Below, one piece after another: positions 45,276 to 53,713 of a DNA stretch of 64,000 bases. Each line of letters starts with the position of its first letter. The first letter of the stretch is position 1. Source of the stretch: Pararcticibacter amylolyticus (GTDB taxonomy: Bacteria > Bacteroidota > Bacteroidia > Sphingobacteriales > Sphingobacteriaceae); assembly GCF_003130405.1 (NCBI RefSeq), contig NZ_QEAS01000004.1, positions 154,644 to 218,643 of the forward strand, read 5' to 3'. Below the pieces are notes generated by a model. That model saw only the letters and a program-made list of their open reading frames with translations. It did not search any database and was not told where the DNA came from. The position numbers were made by a program, and so were the translations under genes.

Positions 45276-46964
45276 ATGAGAAGTGATGAAGTAAAAAAGG
45301 GGTATCAAAGGACACCACACAGATCATTATTCAGGGCCACAGGCTTAAAAGACGAAGATTTTCAAAAGCCATTCATTGGAGTGGCAAATTCATTCATAGA
45401 AATTATTCCAGGGCACTTTTTCCTGAACAAAGTTGCCGAAATTATAAAGGAAGAGATCCGGGCAAACGGATGCGTGCCTTTTGAATTCAATACGATTGGC
45501 GTGGACGACGGCATTGCCATGGGACATGATGGGATGCTATTCTCACTACCCAGCCGCGAGCTTATTGCAAGTTCAGTGGAAAGCGTGATGAACGCGCACA
45601 AGCTTGACGCTATGATCGCGATACCAAATTGCGATAAGATCGTTCCGGGCATGATCATGGGAGCCCTAAGGGTAAATGTTCCGACAATATTTGTCAGCGG
45701 CGGCCCGATGGCTAAAGGGTATAAAAAGGATGGGACGCCGATTGACCTGGCTACTGCATTTGAAGCCGTTGGTAAGCATGAAGCGGGGACGATCAGCGAG
45801 GAAGAGCTTCATGATATCGAATGTAATGCATGTCCGAGTGGTGGAAGCTGTTCGGGGATGTTTACTGCGAATTCTATGAATACCCTGATGGAGGCTATGG
45901 GAATCGCATTGCCGGGCAACGGGACAATACTGGCTCAAACGAAAGAGCGGGAGGAGCTCTACAGGCAGGCTGCCAGGAGAATTTGCGATATTGCAAAAGA
46001 TGAAGCCGCCCGGGAGAAGTTTAAACTCCGGAATATCCTGAATGAAAATGCTGTTAAAAATGCGTTTGCAGTGGATATGGCGATGGGTGGAAGCACCAAT
46101 ACGGTTTTGCATATGCTTGCTATCGCTAATGAGGCGGGGGTTGACTTCCAGTTAAAGGACATTAATAAGATTTCTAAGAGTGTTTCTCACATCGCTAAAA
46201 TATCTCCGAGCCTTACTACTGTCCACATGGAGGACATCAACAGGGCAGGCGGTGTCAATGCCGTCATGAAAGAGATGACCAAAAGGGGAGCGGATGTACT
46301 GGCTGATAATCTTACGATCAGCGGTGAAACGATACTGGAGAAGATTGCGGATGCCCGGATAAAGGATGAAACGATCATTCATACCATTGATAATCCATAT
46401 AGTGCGGTTGGTGGACTGGCTATTCTCTATGGAAACCTGGCTGAACAGGGAGCCGTTATAAAAACAGCAGGAATTACCGGCGACCGGGTTTTTACCGGTA
46501 AGGCGGTGTGCTTTGACGGCCAGGCAGAAGCCATTGCAGGGATCCTGATGGGCAGGATCAAGGCAGGGGATGTTGTGGTGATCCGTTATGAAGGGCCCAA
46601 AGGTGGTCCCGGTATGCAGGAGATGCTGACTCCCACAAGCCTGATCATGGGAATGGGACTTGGAAGTTCTGTTGCGCTGATAACAGACGGTCGTTTTAGC
46701 GGCGCAACCAGGGGAGCTTCGATCGGGCACGTATCACCAGAAGCTGCTGAAGGGGGCATGATCGGTTTGTTGCAGGATGGAGACGAGATTCATATTGATG
46801 TAGACAACTATATCTTATCGGTTAATCTGAGTGAAGATGAGATCGCTGAAAGAAGAGCGAAATTTGTACCGGTTAAGAAAGACTTACAGTCGAGGTGGCT
46901 GGGACAGTACAGGGCACTGGTTACCAATGCCAGCAGTGGTGCCGTTTTAAGATGCGATTTGTAG
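45276..46964 (+). CDS. ilvD: Dihydroxy-acid dehydratase (IlvD/Edd family)
   Basis: This 562-residue cytoplasmic enzyme matches IlvD, which dehydrates 2,3-dihydroxy acids in valine, isoleucine and leucine synthesis. Diagnostic segments are [38 protein letters not shown] (Cys119), [20 protein letters not shown] (Cys183, 186, 192), [13 protein letters not shown] and [14 protein letters not shown]. Cys119 and Cys192 are expected Fe-S ligands. It is of the shorter form, lacking an insert present in the 616-residue E. coli enzyme. No other branched-chain genes are near, and the gene follows a sugar-type GntR regulator, so a sugar-acid dehydratase role is a weaker alternative. Confidence 0.88.
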   Translation: MRSDEVKKGYQRTPHRSLFRATGLKDEDFQKPFIGVANSFIEIIPGHFFLNKVAEIIKEEIRANGCVPFEFNTIGVDDGIAMGHDGMLFSLPSRELIASSVESVMNAHKLDAMIAIPNCDKIVPGMIMGALRVNVPTIFVSGGPMAKGYKKDGTPIDLATAFEAVGKHEAGTISEEELHDIECNACPSGGSCSGMFTANSMNTLMEAMGIALPGNGTILAQTKEREELYRQAARRICDIAKDEAAREKFKLRNILNENAVKNAFAVDMAMGGSTNTVLHMLAIANEAGVDFQLKDINKISKSVSHIAKISPSLTTVHMEDINRAGGVNAVMKEMTKRGADVLADNLTISGETILEKIADARIKDETIIHTIDNPYSAVGGLAILYGNLAEQGAVIKTAGITGDRVFTGKAVCFDGQAEAIAGILMGRIKAGDVVVIRYEGPKGGPGMQEMLTPTSLIMGMGLGSSVALITDGRFSGATRGASIGHVSPEAAEGGMIGLLQDGDEIHIDVDNYILSVNLSEDEIAERRAKFVPVKKDLQSRWLGQYRALVTNASSGAVLRCDL

Positions 46965-46994
46965 AAAGGGGAGCCAAACGGCTACCCCTTTTTT
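46965..46994. terminator. Bidirectional terminator between ilvD and the methyltransferase
   Basis: AAAGGGGAGCC (46965-46975) pairs with GGCTACCCCTTT (46980-46991) around an AAAC loop with one bulged A, followed by T-rich sequence on the plus strand and by A/T-rich sequence on the other side. It starts at the ilvD stop and contains the methyltransferase stop codon at 46982-46984. Confidence 0.75.
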
Positions 46995-47680
46995 GAATAC
47001 CACGCGCGGATTAGCAGTGACTGGAAAAACTGGACCGGTAATGAAAATCCGGCTTTCACAAGAAGTTCTTCCAGCTTGCTTTTTGATAAAACTGAAAGCT
47101 GGGTGCCCATCGCTTTCTCTATATATTCAAGCGTTTGTTCTGAGGCACCTGAGAACCGGTGCAATGCTTTCCATTTCTCCAGCATGCTCTTAAATTCCGG
47201 TGATTCCATATCGTCGCTGATATCTGCATTAACCAGATAACCGCCGGGTTTTAGCCTTGAATACATGTCGGTATACATGGCCTGGCGTTCCCTGAGGTCT
47301 GTTACAAAATGTGTCACTAATAAACAGAGAACGGCATCAAATCGCTTATCTTCATTAAATTCAGCCAGGTAACCATGAACTAAGTTGCAACGTTCTGTCA
47401 AGCCCCGGTCGTTTATCTTTTTCCTGCAGACTTCCAGCATCGGCTCGGAGGGCTCTACCCCTGTAAAATGCCATCCCGGAAAAACTTCAGATAAGGCTAT
47501 AAGCTCTTCACCGGTGCCAACACCTACACAGAGAATTTCTGAACCGGCAGGCAAGTCGTCGAGAACAAGCCTGATTAAAAAGTGCAGGTTTTTAGAAACG
47601 GGAGATAATCTGCTATTTCGCTCGTCGTAAGCTTCGGAAGCCTTCTTATCAAAAAAAGTGTTTACTGAGTTGCTGGACAT
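46982..47680 (-). CDS. Class I SAM-dependent methyltransferase
   Basis: This 232-residue cytoplasmic protein has the Rossmann-type SAM site: motif I as EILCVGVGTGEEL, an acidic residue ending strand 2 (FTGVEPSEPML), and motif IV as FDAVLCLLVTHFV. The C-terminal part has RLKPGGYLVNADI, typical of small-molecule methyltransferases. The substrate cannot be told. The gene is a single unit with a good promoter and a possible operator upstream (47712-47760) and a shared terminator at its end. Confidence 0.88.
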   Translation of the reverse strand: MSSNSVNTFFDKKASEAYDERNSRLSPVSKNLHFLIRLVLDDLPAGSEILCVGVGTGEELIALSEVFPGWHFTGVEPSEPMLEVCRKKINDRGLTERCNLVHGYLAEFNEDKRFDAVLCLLVTHFVTDLRERQAMYTDMYSRLKPGGYLVNADISDDMESPEFKSMLEKWKALHRFSGASEQTLEYIEKAMGTQLSVLSKSKLEELLVKAGFSLPVQFFQSLLIRAWYSKKG

Positions 47681-48163
47681 ATTTCGGATTGTAATGATAT
47701 GAAGTATAGAGCAAATATACTCTTATTTTACTTAATGCAATTATGTTGTATTAATTGCATCGGAATATTGATTTAAGTTCTATATATCATACTTATACCC
47801 GGAAGCGATCTTCAGGCTGATTGCTATGAAGGTTTAGTACGCCGCTTAAAGCCGCTTGTTATTATCTAAACATTATCTTTTTGTTAAACCGTTTTCTCTT
47901 TTTGATATTCTCCATCAGGTAAGCTTTCTTTGGTTTAATTTCTAATAATAGTATCGCTGGATAAGTATGTTATTAAAAAAAATAAATAAACTTTTTATTT
48001 CTTGGAAAAAATCTTCGAAAGTGTTTATTTTTATAAAACAGGAGCTGGTGATTAAGGTTCTGACTGCTCATAGCAGGTTTTTTCTTTCCGCGCGTTGCCG
48101 GTTACATGAAAGGAGGCATTTGATGATGCCTTTTAATTATCAGAAATTAATTTTTGTAATCCT
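47681..48163. other. 483-bp AT-rich divergent gap
   Basis: The left end (47712-47760) holds the methyltransferase promoter and inverted repeat. In the rest, to the sigma factor start at 48164, I see only A/T-rich sequence and short chance reading frames, with no clear hairpin, tRNA or gene. Confidence 0.6.
47712..47760 (-). promoter_or_regulatory. Methyltransferase promoter overlapped by an inverted repeat
   Basis: On the minus strand ATTG (47738-47741) is followed after 18 bp by TATATTTG (47712-47719), an exact TAnnTTTG box followed by C. A 9-bp inverted repeat, ATGCAATTA (47735-47743) with TAATTGCAT (47752-47760) and an 8-base spacer, covers the -33 box, a good position for a repressor. 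Confidence 0.55.
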
Positions 48164-48808
48164 ATGATAGATTTAGCACTTAACGGAGGCCTTAGCCTCG
48201 TTGTTGAAAAAGAAGAAACCGCTCAGGATACTTTGCTTTTACAACGGATATCAGAGGGCGATGAAAAAGCGTTTGCTGCGTTATTCTATCAATATCTTCC
48301 AGTTTTGATGCCTTTTGTCAGCCGGTTCACCAAGTGTGAATATGGTACTGAAGAAGTTATTCAGAACACTTTTATCCGCGTATGGATGAACCGGGAGAAG
48401 CTTGAACGCGTAAATAATATAAAAGCATGGCTATACCGGTATGCATCAAATGAGTCCCTGAATTATCTCAGGAGTTCCGGATCCAGGAAAAATACTGAAT
48501 ATATAACACATTGTAGCGATGCTTTCACACTTCATAGCGAGTGTACATCACAGCATATTAACCTGAATGAGGTACGGCACCTGGTAGCTCAGGCTGTAGG
48601 ATGTCTATCTGAGCAACGGAGGAAAATCTACATCATGAGCCGGAACGAGGATTTATCTATTCCTGAAATAGCTGCGCAACTCGGCATTTCACCCAACACT
48701 GTAAAAAACACACTTGTTGCCTCGTTAAAATCGGTTCGGCAATACCTGTCTCTCCATGGATATCATTTTTCACTCCTGTTCTTTTTGTTCTTTAAATACA
48801 GGCCTTAA
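48164..48808 (+). CDS. ECF RNA polymerase sigma-70 factor of the second SusCD locus
   Basis: This 214-residue sigma factor shows region 2 (DEKAFAALFYQYLPVLMPFVSRFT, EEVIQNTFIRVWMNREKL) and region 4 (LSEQRRKIYIMSRNEDLSIPEIAAQLG, ISPNTVKNTLVASLKSVRQYL). The C-terminus ends in a hydrophobic, Phe/Leu-rich tail of about ten residues, which is often seen in Bacteroidota ECF factors. It begins the regulatory pair with FecR, 65 bases downstream, and should drive the SusCD operon that follows. Confidence 0.93.
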   Translation: MIDLALNGGLSLVVEKEETAQDTLLLQRISEGDEKAFAALFYQYLPVLMPFVSRFTKCEYGTEEVIQNTFIRVWMNREKLERVNNIKAWLYRYASNESLNYLRSSGSRKNTEYITHCSDAFTLHSECTSQHINLNEVRHLVAQAVGCLSEQRRKIYIMSRNEDLSIPEIAAQLGISPNTVKNTLVASLKSVRQYLSLHGYHFSLLFFLFFKYRP

Positions 48809-48873
48809 AAAAATTTACTTCCCGGATAGTCCTTTATGTCATTTAGGGTTTCTTATAGTTGTGAGGACTACAA

Positions 48874-50094
48874 ATGGACCAGGAAAGAATTAATTATTTA
48901 TTACAGCGATTTACTGATGACCTGCTTAGCAACGACGAAGAAATAGAGTTGCTGCTGCTGATCAGCGATGATCGCTATGATTTTCCGGAGCATCTGATCT
49001 GGCAGATAGAGAGAGCCCAGGCACCGGCACCCGTTGACGAAAAATGGGATAGCATGCTGGCAACGGTATTATCTGCAGATAAGTTTGTGTCCGGCGAACC
49101 TGAGAGGGCGACCAGAAAGCTTCAGGCTTGGCGCTGGCTGGTCGCTGCGTCTATTGTGCTGATCCTGGGTTATTCTGCCTGGTTCTTTTTCAGCAATTCA
49201 CCTTCATCTCACAAATATCAGTTTGCTGCAAATGGAAATGGACCTGATATTCCTCCTGGAGGAAACAAAGCGGTTGTTACTTTGCCGGATGGTAAGAAGG
49301 TAATACTTGGCGCCGGTGTTCGTGGCCTCATTTCCGAAGCTGGTGCCATACAGGTAAGCAGAACAGGAGACGGACAGGTTCGCATTACAAATTCTAAATA
49401 CAAGGAGCCGGCATCAAATAATCCGGTTATTATTGAAACACCCAGGGGCGGAACCTATCAGGTGATCCTGCCAGACGGATCAAAGGTTTGGCTCAATGCA
49501 GCATCGTCCCTGAGTTTTCCCGGAAGGTTTGATGACGCGGAACGGCTTGTTGAGCTAAGCGGAGAAGCTTATTTTGAGGTAGCGAAGAATTATCAGAATA
49601 ACGGCGAACGAAGACCCTTTGTTGTGAGAAGTGGTTCTCTGAAAGTAAAAGTACTGGGCACGCATTTTAATATCAACGCTTATCCGGAGGATGAAAATAT
49701 CAGGACGACCCTGCTTGAAGGCAGCGTAGCTGTTAGCAGGAAGGGCGAATCGTATTTACTGAAACCCGGTCAGGTTGCAATTGCAAAGGCAGAAAAGGCA
49801 GTTAGCATACAGGCGGCGGATACTGAAGAGGCTGTTGCGTGGAAGAACGAAGCGTTCCAGTTTTCCGGATCGGATGTTCACGAGGTCATGAGGCAATTAT
49901 CCAGATGGTATAATGTAGAAGTACGTTATTCGGATGATATGATTAGTGAGCACTATACAGGTTATATCTCACGGAATGTGCCTGCTTCAAAAGCGCTGGC
50001 TATGCTGCGTGAAATAGGGGATCTGAATTTTATAATGACTAACGGCGTCATAACGGTAACGAACAAACCACGAAATAAAGCAATCAAAAATTAA
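48874..50094 (+). CDS. FecR family anti-sigma factor of the second SusCD locus
   Basis: This 406-residue protein has a cytoplasmic helical N-terminus (DQERINYLLQRFTDDLLSNDEEIELLLLI), one membrane helix near 90-110 (WLVAASIVLILGYSAWFFF), the FecR domain (TPRGGTYQVILPDGSKVWLNAASSLSFP, LSGEAYFEVAKN, VKVLGTHFNINAY) and a C-terminal DUF4974 domain (FSGSDVHEVMRQLSRWYNVEVRY). It is longer than the 318-residue homologue of the first locus, with an extra beta segment near 125-175. It should control the ECF factor encoded upstream in response to the SusC STN domain. Confidence 0.95.
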   Translation: MDQERINYLLQRFTDDLLSNDEEIELLLLISDDRYDFPEHLIWQIERAQAPAPVDEKWDSMLATVLSADKFVSGEPERATRKLQAWRWLVAASIVLILGYSAWFFFSNSPSSHKYQFAANGNGPDIPPGGNKAVVTLPDGKKVILGAGVRGLISEAGAIQVSRTGDGQVRITNSKYKEPASNNPVIIETPRGGTYQVILPDGSKVWLNAASSLSFPGRFDDAERLVELSGEAYFEVAKNYQNNGERRPFVVRSGSLKVKVLGTHFNINAYPEDENIRTTLLEGSVAVSRKGESYLLKPGQVAIAKAEKAVSIQAADTEEAVAWKNEAFQFSGSDVHEVMRQLSRWYNVEVRYSDDMISEHYTGYISRNVPASKALAMLREIGDLNFIMTNGVITVTNKPRNKAIKN

Positions 50095-50146
50095 ATTTAT
50101 GAGAAAGACAATTACTTAGCTCATTTCACGGAAGACGGAAGGAAAA

Positions 50147-50172
50147 TCCGCTTTGGCGGCAACCAAAGCGGA
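50147..50172 (+). repeat. Perfect 10-bp hairpin between fecR and susC of the second locus
   Basis: TCCGCTTTGG (50147-50156) pairs perfectly with CCAAAGCGGA (50163-50172) around a 6-base loop. It lies 53 bases after the FecR stop and 76 bases before the first possible SusC start. No T-run follows, so it may be an RNA-processing or stability hairpin and not a strong terminator. Confidence 0.6.
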
Positions 50173-50247
50173 AATATGTCCGGGCTTCCCATGCAAATCA
50201 TTTTCCGACAATCAACAAGGTAACGAAACCCAAACAAGAACAAATGT

Positions 50248-53200
50248 ATGAAATGTAAGTCATTTTTCTGCCCCATCGGGCAGAAATCATTCACGGCTTG
50301 TATCTGCTGGCCATTTCCCCGCAAACTTCTTCGTATTATGAAAATCACTGGTGTATTGCTGTTCGCATTTTGCATACAGGTAAGCGCCTCTGTGTATTCA
50401 CAGCAGGCAAGCATCAATGTCAGTAATTCCTCCCTGGAAAATGTATTTGTCCAGCTTAGGAAACAAACAGGCTATCGCTTTTTATACAAAAATGAAAACG
50501 TCAGTAATAAGAAGGTCAGCATAAGTACCAGCGGTGAGCTGGCCGATGTGCTCCGAACATTATTCGCTGGTCAGGGGTTGAGCTTTATTATTCAGGAGAA
50601 GACTATCCTGGTGAAAAAAGCTGAAACTGCTCTACCTCCGGAACTTTTTTCTGCTGATATCCCGGTTAAGGGGAAAGTTACAGATGAAAAAGGGGAGCCT
50701 CTGCCAGGCGCCTCGGTTCGCGTAAAAGGAACGAGTTCGGGGGCGACCACCGATGCTAACGGTGTTTTCAGGCTCGCCGGAGTTCCGGAAAGCAGTATTC
50801 TGGTCATTACGTATACCGGTTTTATACAGCAGGAAATTCCACTGAAGGGGCGCGAAGACCTGACGGTAATATTAAAAGAAAATGCTACTGAATTAAACCA
50901 GGTAGTTGTGGTAGGCTACGGTACACAAAGGAAGGCTTCGGTGACAGGGTCTGTTGCTCAAATCAGCGGAAAGGAGCTTGGAACGGCGCCAACGTCTAAC
51001 TTATCTTCTATGCTGCAAGGCCGTCTTCCAGGACTGGTAACCCGGCAAACAAGCGGTCAGCCCGGCAGCGACGGTGCTTCATTGCTTGTACGGGGAATTA
51101 GTACTACAGCAAATAGTAGTCCTCTGATCATTGTAGATGGGTTTGAGCGGGATTTTCCAAGCATCAACCCGGAGGAAGTTGAATCGGTCACTGTACTGAA
51201 GGATGCTTCCGCTATTGCGGTATACGGTGTAAGAGGAGCCAATGGCGTTGTCCTGGTTACAACAAAACGCGGTTCTGTACAGAAGAACACCATAAACGTA
51301 AATTCTGCTCTTTCTCTGAGCAGTAACACGAATTTTCCAGCTTTTCTGGACGGCCCCGGCTATGCCTACTGGTATAATAAGGCACAGGAGATGGATGGAA
51401 TAGCAGAGAGTGCCAGGCGGTTTACTACTGATGAGATCAGCAGGATCGGGAACGGTGATCAGCAGGGTGTATTTGCCAATACAGACTGGTTCGGTATGCT
51501 GTTTAAGGATTATGCACCGGTCTATACCAACAACCTGTCACTGAGCGGCGGAACTGACAAATACAAGTTCTTTATTTCGTTGGGAGCTTATAACCAGGAG
51601 GGGATTATAGACAGGACCTCTTACGACAGATATAACGTCAGAGCAAACCTTGATGCTGATATTAACAAAAACCTGAGTGCCTCCGTAAGTCTTGCTCTTA
51701 TAGACGGTAAGGCCAAAGAACCAGGCCTGAGCGCCGGTATCGGGAATGATTATGCTTCGATCTTCAGCCAGGCAATGATGTCCTACCCATATCTGTCTCC
51801 ATACAATGCATCCGGGATGCCTGTGGGGAGCCTGAATGCGGGCAACGGCAACCAGAATCCAATTGCGGCACGCGATCTTTCCGGTGAGAATAATACCAGG
51901 AACAGCCGCTTTCAGGGGAATGTTGCCCTTACTTACAAAGTACCGGCGGTAAAAGGACTCAGCCTGAAAATGAATGCGGCGTATGATAAGGGATATTCTA
52001 TGCGTAAGGCCTTCCTGCTTCCATACCTGCTGTCTGTGTACAACAATTCGACCCGTAATTTTACAGAGGCTTATGCCAGACACGCGCAATCGGGAGATGC
52101 ACAGGTAAACCAGTGGTTCACCAACTCCTGGAGAACTACTTTGCAGCCATCGGTAACCTACGACCGCGTTTTTGATAAGCATGCTATCGGCGCATTGTTC
52201 CTGTACGAATATATGCGGAACGACGACGAATCTCTTTCCGGCGGAAGAAGGGGATATCCTATTACAGATATTATGGATCTGAACTTTGGCGAAGAAGTTA
52301 TTGACAATCTCGTTAAGGGTGGACATGGCATGTACCGCCGGGCAGGATATGTGACACGCTTCAATTACAGTTATGCTAATAAATACCTGCTGGAGTTCTC
52401 GGGACGATACGACGGAACGCCGAAGCTCCCTGAAGAAACCCGTTGGGGCTTTTTTCCCGCTGTGTCCGCAGGATGGCGCATCTCTGAAGAAGGGTTTTTC
52501 AAAAATGCATTGCCTTTTGTAAACGACCTGAAAATCCGCGCTTCTGCCGGTATCCTGGGAAATGATCGTATTCCAGATTACCAGTACCTCCGAACGGTAA
52601 GCCTCGGCACAAGTCCGGTTGTACTGATCGGTGATAAGTTATCGCGCCCTCTGAATGTTACGCAGTTCCCGAATTTGGGAATAAAATGGGAAACCACAAG
52701 AGTCTATAACATAGGACTTGAGAGCAGTATGTGGAATGGCCTGCTCGGCATAGAAGCAGATGGGTTCTATAAGGTAACAAAAGATATTCTACAGGGACAA
52801 TCGGGCGAAATGCCGGCTTCATTGGGACAATATTACGCCAGCACAGTAAATTCCGGGATGGTTGACGGGCGTGGGGTTGAACTTATCCTGAAGCACAATA
52901 ACCGCATTGGTCAGTTTGACTATTTCTTTAAGGGGAATTTCTCGTGGGCGAAGAATAAGATCATTAAGGTGACTGAAAATGCGAATGTTCCTGATTATAT
53001 GCGCCGTACAGGAAAGCCTGCGGGTGTAAAATTCGGTTTTCTGGCCGATGGACTATTTCAGTCGCAGGAAGAGATAGATAACGCAGCGCTCTTTGGGCCT
53101 ACGCGGGTGGGGGAGGTCAGGCTGAAAGATCTGAACGGAGACGGAAAGATCACGTTCGACCAGGACTGGACGGTAATAGGACGCAGTGACATGCCCGAAA

Positions 53201-53700
53201 TGATGTTCGGGCTGAATGCGGGAGGAAATTTCCATGGTTTCGACTTTAACCTTTTCTTTCAGGGGGCGGCACGCAATGATGTTGCCCTGTCCGGTTTGTA
53301 TTCTGACAAAGGCATCTATGATAACACGTTTTATACGATGGCTTTCTATCAGGATGGTAATTCTCCCAGGTACCTGGCTGAAAATGCCTGGACACCCGAA
53401 AATCCAAATACAGAATATCCCCGCTTAAGTACCACAGCTGCCCAAAGCGGAGGTAAATTCTCGTCCTGGTGGGTTCGGGATGGCGCTTACCTGAGGCTTA
53501 AAAGTGCACAGATTGGATATACATTATCCAAAAAGCTGAGCAGCAGGCTCAATATTCAGAATATCCGGTTGCATGTTGCCGGCAGCAACCTGTTCACCAT
53601 CACCGGGCTGGATTATCTTGACCCGGAAATGCCCAGCGTAAACCAGGGATATTATCCGCAGCAAAAGCTTTATGAATTTGGAATCAATGTCACCCTTTAA
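50248..53700 (+). CDS. SusC/RagA-type TonB-dependent transporter with STN domain (second locus)
   Basis: This 1150-residue transporter has a long n-region before its signal helix; the ATG at 50338 (MKITGVLLFAFCIQVSASVYSQ) is an equally good start, and long leaders of this kind are common in the family. The STN domain lies at about 55-125 (ISVSNSS-like start, LENVFVQLRKQTGYRFLYK), CarboxypepD_reg at about 138-220, then the SusC box NQVVVVGYGTQRK, the plug (VTVLKDASAIAVYGVRGANGVVLVTTKRG) and a barrel ending in YEFGINVTL. It should take up an oligosaccharide-type ligand with its SusD partner and signal to the upstream FecR. Confidence 0.95.
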   Translation: MKCKSFFCPIGQKSFTACICWPFPRKLLRIMKITGVLLFAFCIQVSASVYSQQASINVSNSSLENVFVQLRKQTGYRFLYKNENVSNKKVSISTSGELADVLRTLFAGQGLSFIIQEKTILVKKAETALPPELFSADIPVKGKVTDEKGEPLPGASVRVKGTSSGATTDANGVFRLAGVPESSILVITYTGFIQQEIPLKGREDLTVILKENATELNQVVVVGYGTQRKASVTGSVAQISGKELGTAPTSNLSSMLQGRLPGLVTRQTSGQPGSDGASLLVRGISTTANSSPLIIVDGFERDFPSINPEEVESVTVLKDASAIAVYGVRGANGVVLVTTKRGSVQKNTINVNSALSLSSNTNFPAFLDGPGYAYWYNKAQEMDGIAESARRFTTDEISRIGNGDQQGVFANTDWFGMLFKDYAPVYTNNLSLSGGTDKYKFFISLGAYNQEGIIDRTSYDRYNVRANLDADINKNLSASVSLALIDGKAKEPGLSAGIGNDYASIFSQAMMSYPYLSPYNASGMPVGSLNAGNGNQNPIAARDLSGENNTRNSRFQGNVALTYKVPAVKGLSLKMNAAYDKGYSMRKAFLLPYLLSVYNNSTRNFTEAYARHAQSGDAQVNQWFTNSWRTTLQPSVTYDRVFDKHAIGALFLYEYMRNDDESLSGGRRGYPITDIMDLNFGEEVIDNLVKGGHGMYRRAGYVTRFNYSYANKYLLEFSGRYDGTPKLPEETRWGFFPAVSAGWRISEEGFFKNALPFVNDLKIRASAGILGNDRIPDYQYLRTVSLGTSPVVLIGDKLSRPLNVTQFPNLGIKWETTRVYNIGLESSMWNGLLGIEADGFYKVTKDILQGQSGEMPASLGQYYASTVNSGMVDGRGVELILKHNNRIGQFDYFFKGNFSWAKNKIIKVTENANVPDYMRRTGKPAGVKFGFLADGLFQSQEEIDNAALFGPTRVGEVRLKDLNGDGKITFDQDWTVIGRSDMPEMMFGLNAGGNFHGFDFNLFFQGAARNDVALSGLYSDKGIYDNTFYTMAFYQDGNSPRYLAENAWTPENPNTEYPRLSTTAAQSGGKFSSWWVRDGAYLRLKSAQIGYTLSKKLSSRLNIQNIRLHVAGSNLFTITGLDYLDPEMPSVNQGYYPQQKLYEFGINVTL

Positions 53701-53713
53701 TATCCGGAATAAC

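Noticed and set aside
47967-48167. 66-codon frame before the ECF sigma gene
   Set aside because: It is A/T-rich low-complexity sequence (many Lys, Phe, Ile), overlaps the sigma start by four bases and has no family match that I recognise.
51538-52326. 262-codon minus-strand frame inside SusC of the second locus
   Set aside because: It is antisense to a clear TonB-dependent transporter and shows no domain; long antisense frames are expected from the codon bias of such genes.
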